A DNA stretch of 19,680 nucleotides, taken from NCBI GenBank assembly GCA_015489565.1, contig WFZM01000039.1:1-19680 (forward strand), given 5' to 3'. Below, in pieces: positions 13,111 to 19,680 of the stretch. Position 1 is the stretch's first letter. Every line of letters begins with the position of its first letter. This DNA comes from Patescibacteria group bacterium. GTDB lineage: Bacteria > Patescibacteriota > Minisyncoccia > Phycocordibacterales > UBA2100. Under the pieces are notes generated by a model that was not told where the DNA came from, did no database searches, and saw nothing but the letters and a program-made list of their open reading frames with translations. The position numbers and the translations under genes were made by a program.

Positions 13111-14121
13111 TTATTTGCTACTGTAATCAAGCAAGGCGCTATATAGTTTCTCCACATCCTTGAAACGCCCGTCCCTGCTTGAGCCCAAGACTACAATTGA
13201 ATAAGTCTCTCCGGGCGCCAAGTCAAAGGCTATTGCAAGATTACCTCCTGCCAAGTCCGTATAGCCTGTTTTGCTTGCTCTGGCATTAAAGATAAATTCT
13301 ATGGCCTTATTTGTATTTTTAGCTTCGTACTCCCTCCCCTCCTTGTCATAGAAATAAACAATCTTTTTTGTGCTGGCGTTAAAAATTTCAGGTGCTTTGT
13401 TGGATGCATATGCGATTAGTTTTGCCACATCTTCGGCCGAAGCATAAGCTCCGCTCAGTTCAGAATTCTCGTCCAAGCCGCTGGCATTCAAGGCAAAAGC
13501 GCTCTTGAGCCCAAGTCGTTTGGCTAAATCCGCGACCAAATCCTTGTAATCCTTGGAAGTCTTGGCTTCCATTTCTCTGCGCAGGGCTTCTGCAGCATCG
13601 TTTGAAGATACAACCAGCATATAGGACGCTAAAGTTTTAGCTCTCCATTTTGAACCTAAAAGCAAGCCGCTGTCCCCTTCTGTTTTAAGGTCGGAGGCGC
13701 TAATTGTTACCGTGTCTTTATTATTGAAAATTTCAGAGGCAAGTATGGCGGTGAATATTTTTGTTAGTGAAGCAAGTGGCAAGACGGCGCTTTGATTTTC
13801 TCCGGCTATAAGTTTCCTGTCGCGCATGGAGTAAATTGCAAAAGCTTTAGCTTCCAAATTTGGAGTTTTAAAGCTTACTGTAGCACCTTCTGCTTCTGTT
13901 GTTGTTTCATTAGTGGCCTCAGTCCATGCTTTGCCACTGTCTAGCAGCGCATTAGCGGCGCTGGCGCTATATGAACTTTTTGAGCCAAAGACCAAGGAGC
14001 CAGTATTTTTCAGAGTCTTTTGTAGCTCTATAGTCAAAAGTGAAAAAACAAAAAATCCCATTATAGAAAGTGTAATCACTTGTCTTTTAAATTCCGTATC
14101 CATTTTGTATTTATTGCTCAT
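13111..14121 (-). CDS. D-alanyl-D-alanine carboxypeptidase (peptidase S11, PBP5-like)
   Basis: Trims the terminal D-Ala from peptidoglycan stem peptides at the outer face of the membrane. An N-terminal hydrophobic segment (about 14-32) acts as signal anchor. The three serine-penicillin-binding motifs are in order: SLTK (Ser118, Lys121), SSN (172-174) in VVSSNDAAEAL, and KTG (284-286) in ASKTGYTDLAGG. LNASGLDE is also typical of S11. The 336 residues lack the C-terminal beta domain and amphipathic anchor of E. coli PBP5. Residues 40-85 between membrane and catalytic domain are low-complexity linker. It overlaps the end of scpB by 11 bases, so it is translated from the chromosome-segregation operon; a second possible start is the ATG at 14103. 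dacA-type function is inferred from the family. Confidence 0.88.
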   Translation of the reverse strand: MSNKYKMDTEFKRQVITLSIMGFFVFSLLTIELQKTLKNTGSLVFGSKSSYSASAANALLDSGKAWTEATNETTTEAEGATVSFKTPNLEAKAFAIYSMRDRKLIAGENQSAVLPLASLTKIFTAILASEIFNNKDTVTISASDLKTEGDSGLLLGSKWRAKTLASYMLVVSSNDAAEALRREMEAKTSKDYKDLVADLAKRLGLKSAFALNASGLDENSELSGAYASAEDVAKLIAYASNKAPEIFNASTKKIVYFYDKEGREYEAKNTNKAIEFIFNARASKTGYTDLAGGNLAIAFDLAPGETYSIVVLGSSRDGRFKDVEKLYSALLDYSSK

Positions 14122-14659
14122 ATTCAGTATCTTCGTTTAAGGATAACAATTTTTTAATCTTTTTGCAAAACTCACTCTCTTTTTGAAACTTTTCCAGATT
14201 ATCTATTCCAAAGTCTGATAAAAGTTGGTGGCTGGCTTGATATAAATTCTTACCGGAAACCCGTCTTTTTTCTATGTAGCCTTTTAGTAGAAGTTTGCGC
14301 AAAGAACTGGCTGAGTTTACCCCTCTTATATAATCTATTTCAAATTTACTTATAGGACCGCAATGTAATACCAAAGTGAGTATCTGAGACGCAGAGTCAC
14401 TCAAATCTTCAGCCCCATCTTTTGCATATATTTTCTTGATCCAATCAGAGCTTTCGGCAGAAAGAGCCAGTTCTATAGCGTTTGCGCTTTCTATCAAAAC
14501 AGAGCCAAGCTCAAATAATTTAGACTTTAGAAAATCTAAGTCTTCTTTAGAAGCCTCAAGACCCAGCTCTTTTAATTTCTTTTTTTCTATTTTTGCCTCA
14601 ACAAAAAGCAAGGCAAAAATTTTCTTAATTTTTTCGTTTCTATCCATAGTATGGCGCAT
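14111..14659 (-). CDS. scpB: Segregation and condensation protein B
   Basis: ScpB dimers bind the kleisin ScpA in the SMC condensin complex. Two winged-helix domains are expected. The N-terminal one begins at KIKKIFALLFVEAK. The second shows the diagnostic ILTLVLHCGPISKFEIDYIRGVNSASSLRKLLLKGYIE, the family's PI...EI..IRGV....L..L...G.I, and ends YQASHQLLSDFGI. The usual GRP of the GRPxLY motif is replaced (RVSGKNLYQ). The 182 residues are normal length. The start is uncertain: ATG 14659 overlaps scpA by 20 bases, while ATG 14647 gives an ATGGATAG overlap of eight. Neither has a Shine-Dalgarno, so coupling to scpA translation is likely. Confidence 0.88.
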   Translation of the reverse strand: MRHTMDRNEKIKKIFALLFVEAKIEKKKLKELGLEASKEDLDFLKSKLFELGSVLIESANAIELALSAESSDWIKKIYAKDGAEDLSDSASQILTLVLHCGPISKFEIDYIRGVNSASSLRKLLLKGYIEKRRVSGKNLYQASHQLLSDFGIDNLEKFQKESEFCKKIKKLLSLNEDTEYEQ

Positions 14660-15359
14660 CTATATTTTCTTGTTCTATTTGAATATCATTTTCTTTTTGC
14701 ACAACTTGTATCTTCCCTTTTCTGCGCAGTTCCAAGATGGCAAGAAAAGTAACGAGCCTATCTTCTTTGTTTTTTATATTAAGCTCATTGAAACTTATTT
14801 TAACATATTCGTTTAATTTGCGTTCTATATCTTTTAGTACTTCTTGCAATGAGCGGATTTTACGGCGAACTATTTTTACCTTTTCTGAAAAATTTGGAAT
14901 TTTGGACAACATGGCTTGTTTATAATCTTCTATATTTTCGATGAATTTGGCGGGCCTTATATATTCAAGGGTGATTTTGTATTTTATTTTACTGTCTGAT
15001 TTTCTGAAAAGTTGTATTTTTTTGAACTTGGCCTTGCTTTTTGCAGCTTCGTTTTTGAGCATTTGTAGAGCCTTCAAGCGCATTTGTAGTTCTTGGCTGG
15101 CCTCCTCTTCCTCTTTAGTTCTTTCTTCTACGGGCAGTAAAGACTTGGACTTGATAAGCATTAATGTAGAGGATATAAATATAAATTCACTGTAATCAGA
15201 TTTTGACATGGCAAATTCTGAAGCTTTTTTTAGAAACTCATCCGTGATTTTAGTTAAGGAAACTTCGTTTATAGGTAATTTATGTTTTTCTATAAGCTCC
15301 AGAAGTACGTGAAGCGGCCCTTTGAAGTTTTCTAGTTCTATATGAAAATTTTGTGCCAT
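14640..15359 (-). CDS. scpA: Segregation and condensation protein A (kleisin)
   Basis: Kleisin subunit of the bacterial SMC complex. The N-terminus HIELENFKGPLHVLLELIEKHKLPINEVSLTKITDEFL matches the ScpA signature F.GPLdLLL.LI.k.kl.I..i.l..IT..yl. A charged helical middle follows. The C-terminal winged helix (VTFLAILELRRKGKIQVVQ, about 206-224) contacts the SMC head. With the ATG at 15359 the protein has 239 residues. The frame stays open 36 bases further upstream, but that region is the promoter and the aspS terminator. It is first in the scpA-scpB-dac-106 aa operon; smc itself is not in the window. Confidence 0.92.
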   Translation of the reverse strand: MAQNFHIELENFKGPLHVLLELIEKHKLPINEVSLTKITDEFLKKASEFAMSKSDYSEFIFISSTLMLIKSKSLLPVEERTKEEEEASQELQMRLKALQMLKNEAAKSKAKFKKIQLFRKSDSKIKYKITLEYIRPAKFIENIEDYKQAMLSKIPNFSEKVKIVRRKIRSLQEVLKDIERKLNEYVKISFNELNIKNKEDRLVTFLAILELRRKGKIQVVQKENDIQIEQENIDAPYYG

Positions 15360-15366
15360 CTGTCTT

Positions 15367-15375
15367 ATTGTAACA
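15367..15375 (-). promoter_or_regulatory. Extended -10 promoter of the scpA operon
   Basis: Minus strand TGT then TACAAT (15372 to 15367), 7 bases before the ATG at 15359. The upstream -35 position overlaps the aspS terminator hairpin. Confidence 0.65.
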
Positions 15376-15380
15376 TAAAA

Positions 15381-15427
15381 GCGCCCGGCTGGCATCTATG
15401 CAAAAAGCGCAGACGCCAGCCGGGCGC
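15381..15427 (-). terminator. Intrinsic terminator of aspS
   Basis: Perfect 13-base arms GCGCCCGGCTGGC (15381-15393) and its complement (15415-15427) around a 21-base loop, with TTTTAT following on the minus strand. It lies 10 bases after the aspS stop and separates it from scpA. Confidence 0.85.
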
Positions 15428-15436
15428 TCAATTTTT

Positions 15437-16792
15437 CTAGCCCTCTTCTTCTGTTTTAGACAACGGCAAGTCGATACGAGTCATATCTCGCGGGAAAAGC
15501 GCGGCTTCTTTTACATTTTGTACTCCAAGCATTTTTGCGCTTATGCGCTCAAGACCCATTCCAATTCCTCCGTGTGGCGGAATTCCGTACTTGAAGGCCT
15601 TCAGATAAAATTCAAAGGCACCCGGATCCAGCCCCCATTTTTTAATGTTTTCTACGAGCTTTTCATAAGAGTGAATTCTCTGGCCGCCTGTTGAAATCTC
15701 AACACCGCGGAAAAGCAAGTCAAAGCTTTTTGTATAGCCCGGCATATTTTCGTCCTCAAAGGTATAAAAAGGCCTTTTGGATACCGGATAATGTGTAATA
15801 AATATAAAATCACTCCCCTTCTCTTTCTTTGCCCACTGACACAAGAAGCGCTCATCTTCCGGCTCCAAGTCGGGCTCTTCTCTGTTGTCGCGCCCGACCT
15901 CTTGGTATATAAGTTCTTGCGCTTCTTTGAGTGTCATGACAGGATACGCCTCGTCCGGGAGCGCCACTTCTTCCACGTTATTTTCTTTTAATATATCTGC
16001 GTGCCTCTCGTTTACTTTCTTTACTATATTTCTTGTTACCTTCTCCAGCATTTGCATCACATCACGATGGTCTTCTATAAAGCCCATTTCAAAGTCCATA
16101 GAACTATATTCAGACAAGTGTCGCGTTGTTGCGTGCTTCTCCGCGCGAAAAACTTTTCCTACCGCAAAAACTCTTTCAAAGACTCCCACCATAATTTGCT
16201 TATATAACTGCGGACTTGTCGCAAGGTAAGCATCGCGTCCCTTAAAATATTCTACTTTAAAAACTCCCGCGCCACCTTCAGCGTCACCCCCTACTATCGC
16301 AGGTGCTTGAAATTCCGTAAAATCATTTTTACGAAGTGTCTCTCGAAAAGCCTCTACAATAGTGGCTTGCACTTTAAATATGTTTTGAATTTGCTTCTTG
16401 CGAAGAGTCAAAGGTAGGTTGTCCAAATGCGTCTCTATATTGAGCTCGGCATCTTTTTCAAAAGGCAAAGTTTCGGCTTTGGAAAGTATTTCAGCGTCCA
16501 GTATCTCAAGCTCCAAATCGCCGTTAAACTCGTCTTCTTTTATCATTTTTTCCGGGCGTTCTTTAACAAGGCCCTTTATTTGAACCACAAACTCGTCTTT
16601 TAATTTTTCCACCTTTTCAAAAGCTTCCCCTGCCGCAGCATGGATTACCGCTTGTACTGTTCCGGATCTGTCACGCAGTACCAGGAAAATAAGCTTTCCA
16701 TGATCGCGTCTTGTATCTACCCACGCTTTAACGGTGACTTCTTTGCCAATATTTTCTTTCAAATCTTTTAATAGCGTCCTTGTCTTATTCAT
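15437..16792 (-). CDS. aspS: Aspartyl-tRNA synthetase, archaeal-type (possibly non-discriminating)
   Basis: Class II synthetase. An N-terminal OB-fold (VKAWVDTRRDHGKLIFLVLRDRSG, about 21-44) binds the anticodon. The catalytic core has TSPQLYKQ (192-199), motif 2 as VFAVGKVFRAEKHATTRHLSEYSSMDFEMGF (208-238), GVEISTGGQRIHSYE and motif 3 as GGIGMGLERI near the end, then FPRDMTRIDL. At 451 residues it lacks the GAD insertion of ordinary bacterial AspRS (about 590) and matches the archaeal/eukaryotic type. Many such enzymes charge both tRNA-Asp and tRNA-Asn, with amidation by GatCAB; specificity cannot be read from the sequence. AsnRS is less likely because of the FPRD.TR ending. The frame is open to 16879, but the -10 at 16806-16801 places the start at the ATG at 16792. 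Confidence 0.9.
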   Translation of the reverse strand: MNKTRTLLKDLKENIGKEVTVKAWVDTRRDHGKLIFLVLRDRSGTVQAVIHAAAGEAFEKVEKLKDEFVVQIKGLVKERPEKMIKEDEFNGDLELEILDAEILSKAETLPFEKDAELNIETHLDNLPLTLRKKQIQNIFKVQATIVEAFRETLRKNDFTEFQAPAIVGGDAEGGAGVFKVEYFKGRDAYLATSPQLYKQIMVGVFERVFAVGKVFRAEKHATTRHLSEYSSMDFEMGFIEDHRDVMQMLEKVTRNIVKKVNERHADILKENNVEEVALPDEAYPVMTLKEAQELIYQEVGRDNREEPDLEPEDERFLCQWAKKEKGSDFIFITHYPVSKRPFYTFEDENMPGYTKSFDLLFRGVEISTGGQRIHSYEKLVENIKKWGLDPGAFEFYLKAFKYGIPPHGGIGMGLERISAKMLGVQNVKEAALFPRDMTRIDLPLSKTEEEG

Positions 16793-16796
16793 AGGC

Positions 16797-16824
16797 TTGC
16801 ATTGTAACACATTTTGCGTATTAT
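16797..16824 (+). promoter_or_regulatory. Promoter of the 620-aa gene
   Basis: TTGCAT (16797-16802), 16-base spacer, TATTAT (16819-16824), then 6 bases to the ATG at 16831. It physically overlaps the aspS promoter on the other strand. Confidence 0.65.
16801..16809 (-). promoter_or_regulatory. Extended -10 promoter of aspS
   Basis: Minus strand TGT then TACAAT (16806 to 16801), 8 bases before the ATG at 16792. It lies within the spacer and -35 of the divergent gene's promoter, so the two polymerases would compete. Confidence 0.65.
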
Positions 16825-16830
16825 GAAAGC

Positions 16831-18693
16831 ATGTCAGGCAACTTTGAAAAAGCAAGAGTGGCGAATGAATATGAGTCAAGTACTCTTTATGAGAAGCTCA
16901 GAGAGCTTGAGGTGGCAACAGAGACTATGCGCCAAATTATTTTCTCCGGCTTTGAGCTTTATGATAAGCTTTTAAATCATTTGTATAATGCCAATAATAT
17001 AAAAAGTACTGAGTATTTTTTTGACGATTTGGAAGAGTTAATTTTAAAGATGAAAGAAGTGCAAGAGCGCGCCCAGAGTATCAGTGTGTACACCTTAGAT
17101 GACGAGACTTTAAATGCACACATACCAAGTACTTGCCAGCGGCTTTTTGCAGAAGAAGAATGCAGAGCATACGAGGAAGCCAGGGGTAGATTTACTTTGT
17201 GGCTCAAACGCTTAAATAATACCCTTGCTTATTTTACTAGCGTTTTAGAAATCATAAAATCCACCAAGACTTCGGGTAATAAAATAGGCCTTGTCAATCC
17301 AAATACTTTAATTGATGATACGCGAAATATATTAACTGATTTTTTTAACAGATCTGGAATTAAATTTGAGGAGTATCAACGATACGATGATAGCAGGAAA
17401 AAACAGGTCTCACAAAAAGCAAGTGCCATGCTGGATGCCTTGCTTTTTGTAGCGCCGGCGCTAAGCAGTGAAGCAAGAGAGAAAATAAGGCGGCTTCATA
17501 AAAATTATGCTCAAGTTTTTGATTCTTCAAGCTATTGGAGAAGGCTTATTAATTTAAAATTGCACTTGGATCAAGCTTTCTTTACTTTAAATCAAGACAT
17601 CTACAAAGACTTGCCTGAGATGGAAGGTCTTTTAAGAAAGCTTGGAGAATACTTTGCAAGAATAGACAAATTGCCCGGCCATGCAGACATTGTACCGGAT
17701 TTTAAGGGGGCTTGGGATATCATTGGGATATTGCAGGAGCTGGAATCTATAATTGATACTCTTGAAAGAAGTATTGAATCTATAGAACCCCTCGCCTTTT
17801 ATTTACAAGAAGAAAACAGCTCTTATGATAAACTTAGAATTCTTGATTTACCACCGACTTGTCTGGCCGATATAGAGCAACTGCATGATATGCACTTGGC
17901 AAGTAAAGAAGCTTTTGAAAATTTAATTACAGAAGCAGAAGAGCCCACAGAGCGACTTTATGGAATGCTCAAACTTTATCTTGAGCAAAACGTTTTTAGG
18001 CTCATTGAAAGAAAACTACTGTCAATTTTTTACAGATTCTCGGAACGATTAGAATCATTTTTGAAAAGTCTGCCGCCAAGTCTTACAGATACAAAGTTGG
18101 CAGAAAAAAAGCTGGGTGACTTAAATCGTATGAAGGAGTTCTTTACTTCTTTAAGTCAAAGATATCTTTTTGACGATATAGTGGACTGGGTATTATTTAT
18201 CAGTTATTCCAAAGAAATACCTTTAGATAAAAAGGAAAGAAAGATATTGGACGAAACACCCATAGAGTTACTGGAAGAGCTACGTGAACGCGCCTTTTTA
18301 AGAAGGAATACAAAAATAAACGCTCTCTACAGAGACTTGAGTACTAAGTTAAAGGATCTTGATACAAGTTTCGGGATTCTAAGTTTAGCTGATGAGCGCT
18401 TCGCTAAAAAATACGCCGAAGGACTTATAAGAGACATTGCTCTGTTTAGCAGAGAGGAATTGCTTGACGAAATATCAAAAAAGATGGAAGATGCTAAAAA
18501 TAGAGTAATAATTAGAAGGGTCCTAGCCAGTCCCGAGCGCTATATAAAGTATCTACCGGAAGATTTACATGAATTTATTTTAGGGGTGCAAGAGCCATTG
18601 ACTGATGTTGATGATACCGCGATTTGGATGGGTGAGTCTGTGCTGCCCGGCATTTTGCGCACAGCTAATACCCTAAGAGATAATTCCGCTTAG
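16831..18693 (+). CDS. Large all-helical cytosolic protein of unknown function (620 aa)
   Basis: Not recognised. The whole length looks alpha-helical, with heptad-like Leu/Ile patterns and many charged residues (for example LYEKLRELEVATETMRQII at 19-37 and the LLRKLGEYFARIDKL region). There are no signal peptide, membrane helix, Walker motif or zinc-binding clusters; few cysteines are scattered singly. No internal repeat was obvious. It is monocistronic, divergent from aspS with overlapping promoters, and its end overlaps the trpS end by 21 bases. The ATG at 16831 is fixed by the -10 six bases upstream. Helical-bundle scaffolds, cytoskeletal or cell-surface-associated proteins are possible but nothing here selects one. 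Base composition matches its neighbours, so recent transfer is not suggested. Confidence 0.85.
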   Translation: MSGNFEKARVANEYESSTLYEKLRELEVATETMRQIIFSGFELYDKLLNHLYNANNIKSTEYFFDDLEELILKMKEVQERAQSISVYTLDDETLNAHIPSTCQRLFAEEECRAYEEARGRFTLWLKRLNNTLAYFTSVLEIIKSTKTSGNKIGLVNPNTLIDDTRNILTDFFNRSGIKFEEYQRYDDSRKKQVSQKASAMLDALLFVAPALSSEAREKIRRLHKNYAQVFDSSSYWRRLINLKLHLDQAFFTLNQDIYKDLPEMEGLLRKLGEYFARIDKLPGHADIVPDFKGAWDIIGILQELESIIDTLERSIESIEPLAFYLQEENSSYDKLRILDLPPTCLADIEQLHDMHLASKEAFENLITEAEEPTERLYGMLKLYLEQNVFRLIERKLLSIFYRFSERLESFLKSLPPSLTDTKLAEKKLGDLNRMKEFFTSLSQRYLFDDIVDWVLFISYSKEIPLDKKERKILDETPIELLEELRERAFLRRNTKINALYRDLSTKLKDLDTSFGILSLADERFAKKYAEGLIRDIALFSREELLDEISKKMEDAKNRVIIRRVLASPERYIKYLPEDLHEFILGVQEPLTDVDDTAIWMGESVLPGILRTANTLRDNSA

Positions 18694-19638
18694 CTCTCTT
18701 ATTTTCTCTATATTTTCTTTTGCTATACTTTTCGCTCTTTCTCTTCCGCCCTCTATCATTTCCAGAATCTCCTTGTTGGATATGGAGTTAAATTTATCAC
18801 GCAAAGGAGAGAATTTCTTTTTAAGATTTTCAATGAGTATCTCTTTTGATTCTTTAAAGCCTATTGAACCCTCTTTGTATCTTTTTTCAAGCTCCGGCAC
18901 TTGCTCCTTGCTTAGAAGTTTGTGTAATGCGAAAATATTGCAAGTATTTGGGTCTATAGGCTCGCCCAACGGACTCGTGCCGGTTTTTATTGAAAAAATA
19001 GCTTTTTTCCATTCTTCGTCACTGGCTATTATCGGCACGACGTTTTTGTAGCTTTTGCTCATTTTTTGACCGTCTGTTCCGGGAACTGTGGCTATCTCTT
19101 TTTTAATCATTTCTTTAGGTTCTATCAAGAAGTCGCCGTAAGTTACATTGAAATCACGCACCATCTCTCGCGCCATCTCCACGTGTTGTATTTGGTCTTT
19201 GCCCACGGGGACCAGGTCGGCTTTCATTAGAGTTATATCCGCCGCCATAAGAAGTGGATAGTAAAAAGTACCCACATTTATGTCTTTGTTTTTGGCTTCA
19301 GCATCTTTAAAGGCATGAGCGCGCATGAGCTCAGGCATTGTTGTAAGAGTTGAAAATATCCATGCAAGCTCTTGCACTTCAGGAACGTCACTTTGAAGGT
19401 AAATGGTACTTTTTTGAGGGTCAAGTCCCGCCGCTATATAAATTTTAAGTATATTATAGCTGTTTCGCTCTAAAGCCTCTTTGTCATGAACGGATGTTTG
19501 AGCGTGGTAATTTGCTATGAAAACAAAAAGTTCGTCTTCTGTTCTTTCCTGCAATTCAAGAAGTGGCTCTATGACTCCAAAATAATTTCCCAAATGCAAA
19601 TCGCCACTTGGTTTTATCCCGGTTAATATCCTTTTCAT
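18673..19638 (-). CDS. trpS: Tryptophanyl-tRNA synthetase
   Basis: Class I synthetase charging tRNA-Trp. The HIGH motif is seen as SGDLHLGNYFG (HLGN at 15-18) and the KMSKS motif as GTDGQKMSKSYKN (192-196). YPLLMAADITLMKADLVPVGKDQIQHVEMAREM separates it from TyrRS. The 321 residues are normal for bacterial TrpRS. The ATG at 19638 has an extended -10 eight bases upstream. It is tail-to-tail with the 620-residue gene, the two overlapping by 21 bases, with no terminator visible in the overlap. Confidence 0.96.
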   Translation of the reverse strand: MKRILTGIKPSGDLHLGNYFGVIEPLLELQERTEDELFVFIANYHAQTSVHDKEALERNSYNILKIYIAAGLDPQKSTIYLQSDVPEVQELAWIFSTLTTMPELMRAHAFKDAEAKNKDINVGTFYYPLLMAADITLMKADLVPVGKDQIQHVEMAREMVRDFNVTYGDFLIEPKEMIKKEIATVPGTDGQKMSKSYKNVVPIIASDEEWKKAIFSIKTGTSPLGEPIDPNTCNIFALHKLLSKEQVPELEKRYKEGSIGFKESKEILIENLKKKFSPLRDKFNSISNKEILEMIEGGRERAKSIAKENIEKIRELSGIIS

Positions 19639-19646
19639 ACGGGCTT

Positions 19647-19655
19647 AGTATAGCA
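19647..19655 (-). promoter_or_regulatory. Extended -10 promoter of trpS
   Basis: Minus strand TGC then TATACT (19652 to 19647), 8 bases before the ATG at 19638. Confidence 0.65.
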
Positions 19656-19680
19656 TAGCAGATAAAAAACAAAAAATAAT

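Noticed and set aside
15360..15395. Longer scpA start adding 12 residues
   Set aside because: The extension is made of the promoter and the aspS terminator hairpin; the family sequence begins right after the ATG at 15359.
16793..16879. Longer aspS start adding 29 residues
   Set aside because: The extension crosses the aspS and divergent promoters and overlaps the 620-aa gene start; the family N-terminus matches the ATG at 16792.

Overview
The window reads as a compact, low-to-moderate G+C bacterial chromosome segment made mostly of core housekeeping genes. The likely source is a Candidate Phyla Radiation (Patescibacteria, Parcubacteria-like) organism. This is inferred from the compact, often overlapping genes, the short archaeal-type aspartyl-tRNA synthetase, tRNA genes without encoded CCA, the TEFVSA-type dihydrouridine synthase, and several small proteins I cannot place in named families. 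No 16S gene is present to confirm it. The standard stop codons are used; I see no sign of UGA recoding.

Layout. 1-113 is the first part of dnaX (minus, cut by the window edge). 136-3231 is a minus-strand operon serS-ftsQ-dus with overlapping genes. dprA (3372-4253) and topA (4953-7145) run forward, separated by two small minus-strand unknown genes. 7355-7594 is a small minus-strand unknown gene, divergent from a bifunctional ppGpp synthetase/hydrolase (7696-9279). It converges on parB (9321-11633, minus), whose C-terminal half is an extraordinarily long low-complexity tail. 11634-12766 has no protein gene; it holds tRNA-Phe(GAA), tRNA-Leu(CAA) and a dense cluster of palindromes and repeats. 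12767-15359 is a minus-strand operon scpA-scpB-D,D-carboxypeptidase-small membrane protein. It is followed by aspS (15437-16792, minus), a 620-residue all-helical protein of unknown function (16831-18693, plus) and trpS (18673-19638, minus).

How it works together. The genes serve replication and chromosome handling (DnaX, TopA, ParB, ScpA/ScpB, DprA), translation (SerRS, AspRS, TrpRS, two tRNAs, Dus), stringent response (Rel) and envelope/division (FtsQ, carboxypeptidase).

Two things stand out. First, all twelve protein transcription units whose start lies in the window have a -10 promoter hexamer (TATAAT, TATACT, TACAAT or similar, often preceded by TGn) ending only 6-8 bases before the start codon. 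Transcription would therefore start at or within a couple of bases of the start codon, so the mRNAs should be leaderless. This regularity also fixes the starts of rel, scpA and aspS. Second, the window carries unexplained palindromic elements: one inserted in frame inside dus, like the palindromic elements known from Rickettsia genes, and a cluster around the two tRNAs that includes a copied 3' end of tRNA-Phe. No CRISPR array, insertion sequence, integrase, rRNA or obvious replication origin was seen.
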